Origin: Site-B1 sp963722665
Lineage (GTDB): Bacteria > Bacteroidota > Bacteroidia > Flavobacteriales > Flavobacteriaceae
Assembly: GCA_963722665.1 (NCBI GenBank)
Contig: CAVRNW010000018.1
Location: forward strand, 62,001-126,000
Direction of reading: 5' to 3'
Length of the DNA stretch: 64,000 bases
The notes under the pieces were generated by a model. That model did not search any database and was not told the origin of the DNA. It saw nothing but the letters and a program-made list of their open reading frames with translations. Positions 18,599 through 28,335 of this stretch are shown here, piece by piece; the first letter of the stretch is position 1; every line of letters starts with the position of its first letter. The position numbers and the translations under genes are program-made.

Positions 18599-20564
18599 AT
18601 GAAAACAAAAAAGTTAAAAATAATTATTGCATTAATTCTCACATTGAGTCTTCCAAAACTTCTTGTTTTCTCAAAATGAAATTGCTCCTGATTTTAATTT
18701 TCAAGTTGATAATATACTTCGAGATCAACCAAAGAAATATTCAGAACTAGAGGATATCTTCAAAAATGACTTGAAGGATAGTTTGAGGATGAGATTTTTA
18801 GAGCAAAAAAGTAAAGAAAGTAACTATTTGGAAGGCGAGTCTTTTGCCTTATACCAATTGGGCATTTATTTTAGAGATAGATCTTTATATAATCAGGCAA
18901 TTGCGTTTCATCAAAATGCCTATAATTTAGCGCTATCTGCTAAAAATATAGAGATGCAGATCATAAATTTGAATATGCTTGGAGTAGTAAAAAGAAGGAC
19001 AGACGATATTAAAGAATCTCTGGATTATCATCAACAAGCACTTGAACTCGCCGAATCTCAAGCAGAGAAAACAAAAAGTTTAAAAAAGAGTATAGCGGTT
19101 TCCTATAACAGTATTGGCAATATATACTTAGCATTAGATCAAACCGACGATGCATTAGAAAATTTCAATAAAGCAATAGCTATTGAGAAAGCAATAGGAA
19201 ACAAACTTGGATTAGCCATAAATTACCATAATATAGGCTATGTTCTTGAAGAAGAAGGTGAAATTGATGCCGCTTTGTTTAATTATCACAACTCATTACA
19301 ATATAATGAAGAAATCAATTCTCTAATCGGTAAAGTAATTTGTTATAATAGTATTGGACAGGTCTATCTAAAAAAAGGAAATCCTGAAGATGCCATTAAA
19401 ATTTTGGAAAAAAATTTGGTACTTTCGCTCGAAAGCAGAGACCTTTATTATATAACTTCTACATATATTGGGCTGGGCTGGGCTCAATATGAGTTAAATA
19501 AATTTGATGAAGCTGAATTAAATTTAATAAAAGGACTTGAAATTGCTGAAGAAATAAAAAAACCAAGCTTTATTGCCATAGCCAATATTCATTTATCAGA
19601 ATTATATAAGAAAAAAGGAGATTATAAACAGGCGTTAGAAAAGTACCTAATTTCTGATAGAATAAACCACGACATAAGTAGTGATAAAAACAAAGAATAT
19701 ATCAATACATTAAGAATAAAATATGAAACAGAAAAACTAAACAGTGAAAACAGGGAGTATGAGCAACAATTGGCGTTAAATACTCAAAAAGAAAAAGAAA
19801 ATTCTAGAAATCAACTTGTAGCCATATTTGGAATATTATTGATCGCAGGAGTTCTTTTTGTAATCAACAGACAAAGAAGACTCAAGGACGAGAAAAAGAT
19901 CATAACCTTAGAGCAAGACATGTTGCGCAGCCAAATGAATCCTCATTTTATATTCAATTCATTAAATTCAATAAAGCTATATATAATAAATAATGAAAAA
20001 GAAAATGCCGTTTATTACCTTAATAAATTCTCCAAACTAATCAGGAAAATATTAATGGCTTCAAAGGAAAAGGAAATCACATTAGCTGAAGAACTGGAAA
20101 CAATGGATTTATATATGAATATTGAAAATATTCGTTTTTCCAATGAAATAAACTATAATACTAAAATCTCTTCTGATATTGATCTGCAAGCCATAAAAGT
20201 GCCGTCTTTAATTCTGCAGCCTTTTTTAGAAAATGCATTGTGGCATGGACTATCCTCAAAAAAGGATAATAAAACAATAAGCCTTGATGTCACCAATGAA
20301 AGTGGTAGCTTTATCACTATAACAATTACTGATAATGGTATAGGTAGAATTGAAGCTCAAAAAATAAAAGATAGTAAAATATTAAATAGAAAATCATTAG
20401 GAATAGCAATAACTAACGAAAGATTAGCCAATTTCTACAAAGGATACAACAAAGAATATAGTATTGAAATTAAGGATCTTTATGACGAAAACAACAAAGC
20501 CATTGGGACCAAAGTCATTATTACAATTCCTATTGAAAAAAACTTTAAATTAAGAACTGCCTGA
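18599..20564 (+). CDS. LytS-like sensor histidine kinase with TPR sensor region (apparent +1 frameshift in the signal peptide)
   Basis: The intact frame from a TTG at 18663 gives 633 residues. An ATG at 18599 in the next frame encodes a signal peptide (MKTKKLKIIIALILTLSLPK). Removing one base at about 18659 joins it to FLFSQNEIAPDF, the usual end of a flavobacterial signal peptide. I therefore place the start at 18599. The periplasmic part (about 40-390) is a series of TPR repeats (YNSIGNIYLALDQTDDALEN and similar). One TM follows (about 405-425, LVAIFGILLIAGVLFVINR). The His_kinase core has SQMNPHFIFNSLNSIKLYI with the phospho-His, and the ATP site has ITDNGIGR. It should phosphorylate the regulator encoded just upstream. 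The signal is unknown. Confidence 0.88.
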
Positions 20565-20566
20565 AT

Positions 20567-21142
20567 CTACCTTTTTAAGGTTTTTGCTACTTTTTCTAAT
20601 TCCATATACCAATCTTCGCCAAATTTTCTAATGAGGGCTTCTTTAACGAATTTAAAGACTGGAACCTGTAATTCCTTTCCAAGAACACAGGCATCATCAC
20701 ATATGTGCCAATGGTGATAATTTACAGCTGAAAACTCACTGTAATCTTTTACCCTTACTGGATATAAGTGGCAAGAAACAGGTTTTTTCCATGTTATCTC
20801 TCCTTGATTATAAGCTTCTTCAATACCACAAAGAGCAATGTTATGCTCATCAAAAAACACATAGGCACAATCACCTCCATTGATCAATGGTGTTTCTATT
20901 TCACTTTGGGCTGTTACAATAGATGTTCCTTGTTTCTCAATGGCCTTAATTCCTTCCTTTCGTAAAAAAGGTTTTACTTTAGGATATATTTTTTCTAACA
21001 TTTGAGCTTCTTCCTTGTCTAAAGGCGCTCCGGCGTCTCCATCAATACAGCAAGCTCCTTTGCAAGCCGACAAATTGCAGATAAAATCCTTTTCAATGAT
21101 ATCCTCTGATACTATAGTCTTACCTAACTGAAACATGCGCAA
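20567..21142 (-). CDS. DUF3109 family Cys-rich protein
   Basis: 191 residues. Cytoplasmic protein with a Cys cluster near the N-terminus (CNLSACKGACC) and more cysteines at CAYVFF, CGIEEAYN, CHLYPVRV and HICDDACVLG, suggesting a bound metal or iron-sulphur cluster. It is common in Bacteroidota and has no settled function. It converges with the histidine kinase (2 bp between stops) and is divergent from marC. No other feature suggests a pathway. Confidence 0.85.
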   Translation of the reverse strand: MRMFQLGKTIVSEDIIEKDFICNLSACKGACCIDGDAGAPLDKEEAQMLEKIYPKVKPFLRKEGIKAIEKQGTSIVTAQSEIETPLINGGDCAYVFFDEHNIALCGIEEAYNQGEITWKKPVSCHLYPVRVKDYSEFSAVNYHHWHICDDACVLGKELQVPVFKFVKEALIRKFGEDWYMELEKVAKTLKR

Positions 21143-21194
21143 ATATAAATTATATTACTGCTTTTTTGCTTATAAATTTTACTGAAAAATATTA

Positions 21195-21224
21195 TTGGAA
21201 ATCCTATCGAATAAATTACTTTTG
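21195..21224 (+). promoter_or_regulatory. Promoter of the marC operon
   Basis: TTG at 21195-21197 and TACTTTTG (exact TAnnTTTG) at 21217-21224 with a 19-bp spacer. Transcription would begin near 21231, which selects the ATG at 21247 as start of marC and excludes the upstream in-frame codon at 21166. Confidence 0.7.
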
Positions 21225-21246
21225 CCAAAAATTTAAAACTTTTGTA

Positions 21247-21828
21247 ATGCAATTAAGTGTTAAGGAGATTTTTACAGCCTTTATGGTATTATTTGCTGTA
21301 ATTGATGTTGTTGGAAATATTCCAATTGTTATAGACCTTCGGAAAAAAGTAGGGCACATTCAAAGTGAGAAGGCATCAATTATTGCCGGAGTCATCATGA
21401 TCGTTTTTCTTTTTTTGGGGCAAAGTATACTTAAACTCATCGGAATTGGGGTCAATTCCTTTGCTGTAGCGGGTGCTTTTATCTTGTTTTTTATTGCTTT
21501 AGAAATGATATTAGGGATAACTCTTTATAAAGAAGATGAACATTCAGCAGTCACTGCTTCTGTTTTTCCGTTAGCCTTTCCATTAATTGCAGGACCAGGA
21601 AGTTTAACCACACTCCTCTCATTAAGAGCTGAATTTAGGATAGAAAATATTATTATTGCAGTAGTTTTAAATGTAATAGTTATCTATATAGTTTTGAAAA
21701 CATCCAAGAAAATTGAAAAACTTATAGGCTCAACCGGAATAAACATTATACGCAAAGTGTTTGGGGTCATTTTATTGGCTATTGCGGTAAAATTGTTTAC
21801 TTCTAATATCAAAGTGCTTTTAGCTTAA
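21247..21828 (+). CDS. MarC/NAAT family inner-membrane protein
   Basis: 193 residues with six hydrophobic segments. Family hallmarks are FAVIDVVGNIPIVIDL near the N-terminus and FPLAFPLIAGPGSLTTLL in the middle. Start chosen from the promoter position. Named after E. coli MarC, but the transported substrate is not established. It begins a small plus-strand cluster: 6 bp later a small membrane protein, then a short flavoprotein. Confidence 0.9.
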   Translation: MQLSVKEIFTAFMVLFAVIDVVGNIPIVIDLRKKVGHIQSEKASIIAGVIMIVFLFLGQSILKLIGIGVNSFAVAGAFILFFIALEMILGITLYKEDEHSAVTASVFPLAFPLIAGPGSLTTLLSLRAEFRIENIIIAVVLNVIVIYIVLKTSKKIEKLIGSTGINIIRKVFGVILLAIAVKLFTSNIKVLLA

Positions 21829-21834
21829 AATATC

Positions 21835-22029
21835 ATGAAAATTATTATTCAAATTTTATCTTTAATTGCCTTGGCTTTAATTATTTATAATTCTTTAAAA
21901 GTAGATCTTAATTCTCCTTTTCAAGGTGAAAGCATAACAGCGGTAATTACAATCATTGCTGCTCTTTGCGCTATATTATTACTTCAGATTTTAAGAATAT
22001 CAAAAATTATTGAACAAAAAAATAAGTAA
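21835..22029 (+). CDS. Small membrane protein (64 aa), unknown function
   Basis: Two hydrophobic segments (about residues 3-20 and 33-53) joined by a short loop, with a charged C-terminus (IIEQKNK). It lies 6 bp after marC and 5 bp before the flavoprotein, so it is almost surely translated from the same mRNA. I recognise no family. Its size and tight packing suggest an accessory subunit of a neighbouring membrane protein, which is only inference. Confidence 0.65.
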   Translation: MKIIIQILSLIALALIIYNSLKVDLNSPFQGESITAVITIIAALCAILLLQILRISKIIEQKNK

Positions 22030-22034
22030 TATAC

Positions 22035-22643
22035 ATGTTATATGATGTCTTAATTATTGGAGGTGGTGCTGCAGGCATGTCCTGTGCATTAGTTTTGGGT
22101 TCAGCTAAAGACAAGCCTTATGCAAAAGATAAAACCATCGGGATCATAATGCATCAAAAAGCATCGGCTCTGCAAAAAGGTTTATTTAATAATGTACTCG
22201 GATTAGTACCAGGAACTACAGGTTCCGAAATTTTAACAAGCGGCAAAAACCAATTGACAAAATTGTATCCTCATGTTGATCAAATTGAAAAAGAAAAGGT
22301 GATTTCTGTAGATCAAAATGATAAAATCATAACCATTACAACTAACAAAAATACATATCAGGGAAAAACCATAGTTATAGCGGTAGGTCCGTCGAACCTG
22401 TTTAATATTGAGGGACTAATGCAATATATTGAACCTCATAAAAAATTACCACCACAGAAGGAGCGTATTCAATTGAACAATAAAGAGCATGTAGTTGCCG
22501 ATAATATTTATGTTGCCGGTGTACTTGCAGGTCACAGAAGTCAGTTTGCTATTGCATGTGGCAGTGGAGCAAGTGTTGCTACCGATATATTGACTTTCTG
22601 GAATGAAGGAAACCACTCAATGGTCCACGACGAAGTGAAATGA
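22035..22643 (+). CDS. Short FAD-dependent oxidoreductase, thioredoxin reductase-like fold
   Basis: 202 residues, against about 310 for thioredoxin reductase. The N-terminal FAD Rossmann motif IIGGGAAGMSCALVLGS is complete, the VIAVGPSN strand follows, and the C-terminal FAD motif is present (NIYVAGVLAGHRSQFAIACG). The central NAD(P)-binding domain and the redox CxxC are missing, so it is not a classical thioredoxin reductase. It might use a bound substrate or protein as electron donor. It follows the small membrane protein by 5 bp. Confidence 0.8.
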   Translation: MLYDVLIIGGGAAGMSCALVLGSAKDKPYAKDKTIGIIMHQKASALQKGLFNNVLGLVPGTTGSEILTSGKNQLTKLYPHVDQIEKEKVISVDQNDKIITITTNKNTYQGKTIVIAVGPSNLFNIEGLMQYIEPHKKLPPQKERIQLNNKEHVVADNIYVAGVLAGHRSQFAIACGSGASVATDILTFWNEGNHSMVHDEVK

Positions 22644-24233
22644 TTATTCCTGGCTTAATTTTATAACCTCATCGAGCATTAGATCATTCTTATTGATTAT
22701 TTCTTCGTAGACTTCTCTTCCAAAGAGTTGTTCTGCCAAAGTCGCTTTAATGTATTGTTTTACGGTGTTGTGATAAGCAACAAATGTAATGTTGTGTTCA
22801 CTTCTAATATTCAAATAATCCTGAAACCTAACAACAACATCATCACTAACTATAAAATTGTCTATAAAATCCTGCTGTGTAATTCCGTCATACACTTTTC
22901 GGTCTTTATCCAATTCTTCAAAAACAAAATAGCTGATAAATCCTCTGTTCAATAAATATGTAAGTGTCTCGTTTTGGGTACTGGTATCAATTGGAACAAA
23001 TACATCGGGTATTATGCCTCCGCCTCCATAAACGATCTTCCCTTTTGGTGTAGTAAATTTTAAAGAATCGTTAACTTCAATTTTTTCTTGATCAATTAGT
23101 TCACCACTTTCTAATCGGTCAAAATACTCATCATAATAATCCCTATTTCCATTTTCATACGATCGTTGAATCGACCTGCCGGTTGGAGTGTAATACCTCG
23201 ATACAGTTAGCCTTATAGCACTACCGTCACCAAGTTCCATTTCGCGCTGTACCAAGCCTTTGCCGTAAGTTCTTCGACCAACAATTGTTCCTTTATCATT
23301 GTCCTGTAATGCTCCTGCAATGATTTCGCTGGCAGATGCAGAATTTTCATTAACCAGCACATATATTTTTCCATCTTCAAAATCTCCTTTATTTGTGGCA
23401 AAACTCTTTTCTATATTGCCATTTTTATTTTTTGTGAATAAAATAAGTTTATCATCTTCTAAAAATTCATCCACTATTTGTTCTGCTATGGTTAAAAATC
23501 CACCTGGATTATCTCTTAGATCCAAAACCAATTGAGTTGCTCCTTGTTCCTGCAAGGCATCTAATCCATTCTTAAACTCCTTATATGTTGATTCAGCAAA
23601 ACGATTAATTTTAATATAGCCTAATTTATCAGTCAACATATAGGAAGCATCTACGCTATTTATCGGCACATGATCTCGTTTCACAGTGAAATCCAGCAAA
23701 TTGGCTTCATCTCTCCTGTAAACCTTTAAGTCAACAAGAGTATTGATCTCTCCTTTAAGTTTATTAATCACATCCGTATTACTCCACTTTTTACCATAAA
23801 TGGAATCACCGTTAGCGACCACTATTCTATCACCACTTTTTATTCCGGCCTTATCACTAGGACCATCTTTTACTGCTCTTATAACCGCTATTGTGTCCCT
23901 GTATGTGTAAAAATTAATGCCAATCCCTACAAAATCGCCCTTCATATTCTCACTAACACGCTGCAGTTCACTTTTTGGTATATAGACCGAATGAGGATCG
24001 AGATGGTTTAAAATACCATTTACAGTAACATCTACAATACTGTCAGTATCGATTTCATCTACATATTCATAATCAATATAATCTATAAGTCTGTTCAGCT
24101 TGTCTTTTTTACTATTTGAAGTAAACAAGCGATCAGAATTATCAGTAAAACTTAACTTTCCACCAACAAAAACTCCTGCTGCAATAGCTGCACCAATGAT
24201 CAATGGTAAATATTTTTGTTTGTAGTTATTCAT
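22644..24233 (-). CDS. S41 family C-terminal processing peptidase (CtpA/Prc type)
   Basis: 529 residues. Periplasmic serine protease that trims C-termini of envelope proteins. N-terminal signal anchor (about 10-25). PDZ domain about 90-175 (VKDGPSDKAGIKSGDRIV). The S41 core has LVLDLRDNPGGFL and the Ser/Lys dyad: Ser300 in NSASASEI, Lys325 in TYGKGLVQ, with D311 at the expected spacing (+11, +25). A C-terminal helical extension follows. Transcribed toward the flavoprotein stop, to which it directly abuts. Confidence 0.93.
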   Translation of the reverse strand: MNNYKQKYLPLIIGAAIAAGVFVGGKLSFTDNSDRLFTSNSKKDKLNRLIDYIDYEYVDEIDTDSIVDVTVNGILNHLDPHSVYIPKSELQRVSENMKGDFVGIGINFYTYRDTIAVIRAVKDGPSDKAGIKSGDRIVVANGDSIYGKKWSNTDVINKLKGEINTLVDLKVYRRDEANLLDFTVKRDHVPINSVDASYMLTDKLGYIKINRFAESTYKEFKNGLDALQEQGATQLVLDLRDNPGGFLTIAEQIVDEFLEDDKLILFTKNKNGNIEKSFATNKGDFEDGKIYVLVNENSASASEIIAGALQDNDKGTIVGRRTYGKGLVQREMELGDGSAIRLTVSRYYTPTGRSIQRSYENGNRDYYDEYFDRLESGELIDQEKIEVNDSLKFTTPKGKIVYGGGGIIPDVFVPIDTSTQNETLTYLLNRGFISYFVFEELDKDRKVYDGITQQDFIDNFIVSDDVVVRFQDYLNIRSEHNITFVAYHNTVKQYIKATLAEQLFGREVYEEIINKNDLMLDEVIKLSQE

Positions 24234-24300
24234 TTGTTAATTCCTACTGATTTTCTCTCTCAGATTTAATTATTTAAAATTACAAATCATATTGGTTTCA

Positions 24301-24732
24301 TTACGCTTTTAATTCTTCAATCAAAGTGATTTCAACACCTGCTTTTTCCAAAAAATCAAGTCCTGAACTATCTCTATATGCTTTATTATAAACCAATCTA
24401 ACAATACCAGACTGATGTATTAGTTTACTACATTCCTTGCAAGGTGAATGGGTTAAATACAATGTTGAACCTACGCACGATTGTGTAGATGCAGCAACCT
24501 TTAAAATAGCGTTAGCCTCTGCATGCAAAACATACCATTTGGTATAACCTTCTTCATCCTCACATAAATTTTCAAATCCAGTTGGCGTCCCATTAAAGCC
24601 ATCAGAAATAATCATTCTACCCTTAACAATAAGCGCGCCAACCTGCTTTCTTTTACAATAGGATAATGCGCCCCATTCCTTAGCTATCCGTAAATAAGCC
24701 TTATCATATTTAAGTTGTTTTTTCTTCGGCAT
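24301..24732 (-). CDS. dCMP deaminase/ComEB-like zinc deaminase
   Basis: 143 residues. Cytidine/deoxycytidylate deaminase fold. Zinc ligands are in HAEANAIL (His plus catalytic Glu) and PCKECSKL (two Cys). In Gram-negatives such proteins convert dCMP to dUMP for thymidylate synthesis. It lies 67 bp upstream of the S41 peptidase in the same direction, so the two may be cotranscribed. Confidence 0.9.
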   Translation of the reverse strand: MPKKKQLKYDKAYLRIAKEWGALSYCKRKQVGALIVKGRMIISDGFNGTPTGFENLCEDEEGYTKWYVLHAEANAILKVAASTQSCVGSTLYLTHSPCKECSKLIHQSGIVRLVYNKAYRDSSGLDFLEKAGVEITLIEELKA

Positions 24733-24811
24733 ACAATTCTTAAATTATTTTTAGCGTGCCCTTTCATTGCATTTCAGGTCAGGCTTTTTACTATATCTTT
24801 TTATAAATAAA

Positions 24812-24832
24812 AAGGATGTCGTTTCAATCCTT
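24812..24832 (-). terminator. Likely terminator after the HupE-like gene
   Basis: AAGGAT (24812-24817) pairs with ATCCTT (24827-24832). On the minus strand the stem is followed by TTTTTATTTAT. The stem is only 6 bp, so it is modest. Confidence 0.45.
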
Positions 24833-24899
24833 CACGCAATACAATATAACGAATATACTTGGTTAGTATTTTAATCACATTGCTTTGTTAGTTAAAATT

Positions 24900-25487
24900 T
24901 TACCAAATTTTATTGTTTAAAAGCATTGGTATGATCAACCCAACAACAATTGAAGATATAACCATGATCCAATCCCTCTTAGAAAATCTGAAAATAGTCT
25001 GAAATAAAAATCCTAAGAACAGAACGACAAACACGATAATTATTTGAGCTATTTCAATTCCAAGCGCAAACTCCAGAAGAGGTACTAATTTACTATCGGA
25101 ACTTCCAACAAACATCCTAAACTCTCTTGCAAAACCCAAACCATGGATTAATCCGAAGAATAATGTTGAAATAAATAACACACCTATTTTTCTTTTTTGA
25201 GCTCCTTTACCTGATCTAAAAATATTAAATAAGGCCACAATTAAAATTGTAACAGGAATTAAAAATTCTACGAGTGCAGTGCTTACGCTTACTACTCCAT
25301 AAGCTGCTAAAGTCAGTGACAAAGTATGACCAATGGTAAAAACGGAAACAAGCACAAAAACACGTTTCCAATCTTTAAACAGATAAGGAATTGTTAAAAC
25401 AATTAAAAATAAAACGTGGTCATATGCATTAATGTCTAAAACATGGTTCATACCATATTCCACATTAAACCAGAAATTCTCGATCAT
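24900..25487 (-). CDS. HupE/UreJ-like membrane protein
   Basis: 195 residues with about six or seven hydrophobic segments. The first part has GMNHVLDINAYDHVLFLIVL, and the central part has IGHTLSLTLAAYGVV and GLIHGLGFAREF, His-rich membrane motifs of the HupE/UreJ family. Family members help nickel or other metal supply to hydrogenase or urease, but no such enzyme is in the window. It ends about 100 bp after the formate dehydrogenase operon. Its promoter appears separate. Confidence 0.85.
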   Translation of the reverse strand: MIENFWFNVEYGMNHVLDINAYDHVLFLIVLTIPYLFKDWKRVFVLVSVFTIGHTLSLTLAAYGVVSVSTALVEFLIPVTILIVALFNIFRSGKGAQKRKIGVLFISTLFFGLIHGLGFAREFRMFVGSSDSKLVPLLEFALGIEIAQIIIVFVVLFLGFLFQTIFRFSKRDWIMVISSIVVGLIIPMLLNNKIW

Positions 25488-25519
25488 GGTAACAGTAATA
25501 TTGGGTTATACTAAAACTA

Positions 25520-25527
25520 CAAAAATA
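25520..25527 (-). promoter_or_regulatory. Promoter -7 element of the HupE-like gene
   Basis: Minus-strand TATTTTTG matches TAnnTTTG and lies 32 bp before the ATG at 25487. No convincing -33 TTG is seen. Confidence 0.4.
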
Positions 25528-25594
25528 TATATTAATTAGATTAATTTTAACAGTAATCACGATTAACTACACAAGGCTAATTTTCTGAATATTG

Positions 25595-28324
25595 TCAATT
25601 GGTCATTTGTTTTTTAAACTTGCCTTTGCTTTTTCTAATTTTAACTGCTACCACTTTATATTCAGGACACATAGCTTCAGAGTCGTGTACATCTCCCGTT
25701 ATATTATTGATCATAATATCAGGGAAATGAAAGGTTGTGCTTAATATTCCTTTTTTGACTTCATCAGTAATTCTTGCTCTTACATCTACCTTGCCTCTTG
25801 GAGATTCAATGCAAACGTAGTCACCTTCATTAATTAAATGTTCCGAAGCATCATCCGGATGGATCATTAAATAATCATCTTGCAGAATTTGCTCATTGGC
25901 TGTCCTTCGAGTCATTGCTCCGCAATTATAATGCTCGAGTTCACGATTGGTTGTTAAAATATATGGATAATCTTTAGCATGTTCTTTCAATTCTATGGTC
26001 TCCTCCCAGGCATTAAATTCAAATTTTCCCTTACCACATTTGAAATCTGTTTGATGCAAAATCTGTGTATCAGTTCCATCAGGAGCAACCGGCCATTGCA
26101 ATCCGTTTTTTCCTAAACGATCCCAACGTATTCCCGCAAAGAATGGTACAATTTGAGAGATCTCTTCTAACATGCCATCAGGCGTATAATCCGGTTGATT
26201 ATAACCCATCCTGTTCATAATATCAACTATTATCTGCCCATCAGGCTTTGAACCTTCTAATGGATTGACAACCTGACGTACAGCCTGTACGCGACGTTCT
26301 CCATTGGTAAAGGTTCCGTTCTTTTCCAGGAACGATGCTCCCGGAAGAATAACATCTGCATATTTTGCCGTTTCTGTCATAAATAGCTCTTGAACAATAA
26401 CTAAATCAGTGGCTTCAATTGCTTTTATTACTTTTTGCGTGTTAGGATCTGTCTGAACAACATCTTCTCCTATGATCCATATGGCTTTCAGTTTTCCGTT
26501 TAACGCCGCATCAAACATTTCCGGAATTTTATAACCAATGTGTTTTGGTACTTCAACTCCGTAGAATTCGTTGTATTTTTTGTTGACCTCATCATTTGTT
26601 ACATCTAAATAACCTGCTCCTTGATGTGGCTGTACTCCCATATCTGCCGATCCCTGTACATTATTCTGCCCTCTTAACGGATTGACTCCAACACCTCGTC
26701 TTCCAATATTACCAGTCATCATTGCTAAATCTGCAATTTGCATTACGGTAAATGTTCCTTGGGAATGTTCGGTAACTCCTAAACCATGAAATGACATGGC
26801 ATTGGGAGCTGTTGCATAAGCAATAGCCGCTTCACGTACTTCTTTTCTATCTACTCCAGAAACTTTTTCTAATTTATCCAAATTGATGGATAGTAATTCC
26901 TTTTTAAAATCTTCGTAGCCTTCAGTTCTGTTTTGAACAAAATCATCATCTACCAAGTCTTCTTTAATTATATAGTACATCATCATGTTTAAAACCGCAA
27001 CATTAGTTCCTGGTCTTAATGCTAAATGATGTGTGGCATATCTTGCTAATTCTGTTCTTCGTGGATCAATAACAATAGATACATTATCAGATTTCATCGC
27101 AAATTGCTTCAACTTTGCCCCGGTTACAGGATGTGCATCAGTTGGATTTGCTCCAATGACCATTATGCAATTCGTATCCTTTAAATCGTCAATTGAATTT
27201 GTTGCAGCTCCAGTTCCATAAGTACGTTGCATCCCTAAAGCAGTTGGTGAGTGACAAACACGCGCACAACCATCAATATTATTGGTGTTGATTACAGCTC
27301 TAAAGAATTTTTGCATTAAATAATTCTCTTCATTGGTGCATCGCGAAGACGAAATTCCTGCCATAGAATCTGGACCAAATTCTTCTTTATAGTATTTGAA
27401 TTTTTCTGCTATATAGTCATAGACTTCATCCCAGCTGACTTTTTCGAATTCGCCATTTCTTTTTATCATTGGAGAATTCAAGCGGTCAGGATGGTTATAA
27501 AATTTAAAAGCGTAACGCCCTTTTAAACAGGTATGACCTTGATTAACTTCTGCATCATAAGGTGCCTGAATACTTAATATTTCACCATTATTAGTTGATA
27601 CTTCCAGATTACATCCTACACCACAATACGTGCAAATAGTTCTGGTTGTATCTGTTGCCTGTATTGCTTTAGATTGAAATATATCTGAAATGGCCGATGT
27701 TGGACATGCTTGAGAACAGGCTCCACAGCTTACACAATCTGAATCCACAAAGGACTCATTCATACTCTTTATGATATGAGAATCAAATCCTCTACCTGCC
27801 ATACTCAATACGAATTCACCTTGAACTTCATCACAAGCCCGCACACATCTATAACAATTGATGCATTTAGACAGATCTGAAGTCATATAGGGATGACTTA
27901 AATCCTTTGTTCTGAATAAATGATTGTCTCCTTCGGGATATCTTACCTCTCTGATACCTACTTGAGCAGCAACGGTTTGTAATTCACAATTACCATTGAC
28001 TTCACAGGTTAAACAATCTAAAGGATGATCTGTTAATACTAATTCTATAATATTCTTCCGAAGTTCTTTGATGGATTGGCTGCTTGTAAAAATATGCTGC
28101 CCTTCTGAAACCGAAGTATGGCATGAAGCAACAGTTTTGACTGGTCCATTTTCCTTATTGGCAACTTCAACACTGCAAACCCTGCATGAACCAAAAGGAT
28201 CTAAATTAGGCGCATCACATAAGGTTGGCACAAGCGAAGATTCTTTATATCTCCTTATAAAGGATAAAATGGTTTCTCCTTCATTGATCTTATATGCCTG
28301 ATTATCGATATATGCCGTTTTCAT
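25595..28324 (-). CDS. fdhA: NAD-dependent formate dehydrogenase, catalytic (alpha) subunit
   Basis: 909 residues. Oxidises formate to CO2 at a molybdenum (or tungsten) bis-pyranopterin site. N-terminal [2Fe-2S] domain (CDAPNLDPFGSCRVCSVEV), a NuoG-type His-Cys [4Fe-4S] region (DHPLDCLTCEVNGNCEL), two ferredoxin-type [4Fe-4S] clusters (CINCYRCVRAC; CVSCGACSQACP), then the catalytic domain with its own cluster (CTYCGVGCNLEV). The metal ligand is Cys357 in GCARVCHSPTA, where E. coli FdhF has selenocysteine. The C-terminal molybdopterin dinucleotide-binding domain is about 790-900. Last gene of the fhs-fdhD-fdhB-fdhA unit, 11 bp after fdhB. Soluble, since no TM is seen. Confidence 0.93.
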   Translation of the reverse strand: MKTAYIDNQAYKINEGETILSFIRRYKESSLVPTLCDAPNLDPFGSCRVCSVEVANKENGPVKTVASCHTSVSEGQHIFTSSQSIKELRKNIIELVLTDHPLDCLTCEVNGNCELQTVAAQVGIREVRYPEGDNHLFRTKDLSHPYMTSDLSKCINCYRCVRACDEVQGEFVLSMAGRGFDSHIIKSMNESFVDSDCVSCGACSQACPTSAISDIFQSKAIQATDTTRTICTYCGVGCNLEVSTNNGEILSIQAPYDAEVNQGHTCLKGRYAFKFYNHPDRLNSPMIKRNGEFEKVSWDEVYDYIAEKFKYYKEEFGPDSMAGISSSRCTNEENYLMQKFFRAVINTNNIDGCARVCHSPTALGMQRTYGTGAATNSIDDLKDTNCIMVIGANPTDAHPVTGAKLKQFAMKSDNVSIVIDPRRTELARYATHHLALRPGTNVAVLNMMMYYIIKEDLVDDDFVQNRTEGYEDFKKELLSINLDKLEKVSGVDRKEVREAAIAYATAPNAMSFHGLGVTEHSQGTFTVMQIADLAMMTGNIGRRGVGVNPLRGQNNVQGSADMGVQPHQGAGYLDVTNDEVNKKYNEFYGVEVPKHIGYKIPEMFDAALNGKLKAIWIIGEDVVQTDPNTQKVIKAIEATDLVIVQELFMTETAKYADVILPGASFLEKNGTFTNGERRVQAVRQVVNPLEGSKPDGQIIVDIMNRMGYNQPDYTPDGMLEEISQIVPFFAGIRWDRLGKNGLQWPVAPDGTDTQILHQTDFKCGKGKFEFNAWEETIELKEHAKDYPYILTTNRELEHYNCGAMTRRTANEQILQDDYLMIHPDDASEHLINEGDYVCIESPRGKVDVRARITDEVKKGILSTTFHFPDIMINNITGDVHDSEAMCPEYKVVAVKIRKSKGKFKKQMTN

Positions 28325-28335
28325 TCTTTCCTGAA

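Noticed and set aside
27254..27256. Selenocysteine in the formate dehydrogenase alpha subunit
   Set aside because: The codon is TGT (Cys), not TGA, so the enzyme is the Cys type.
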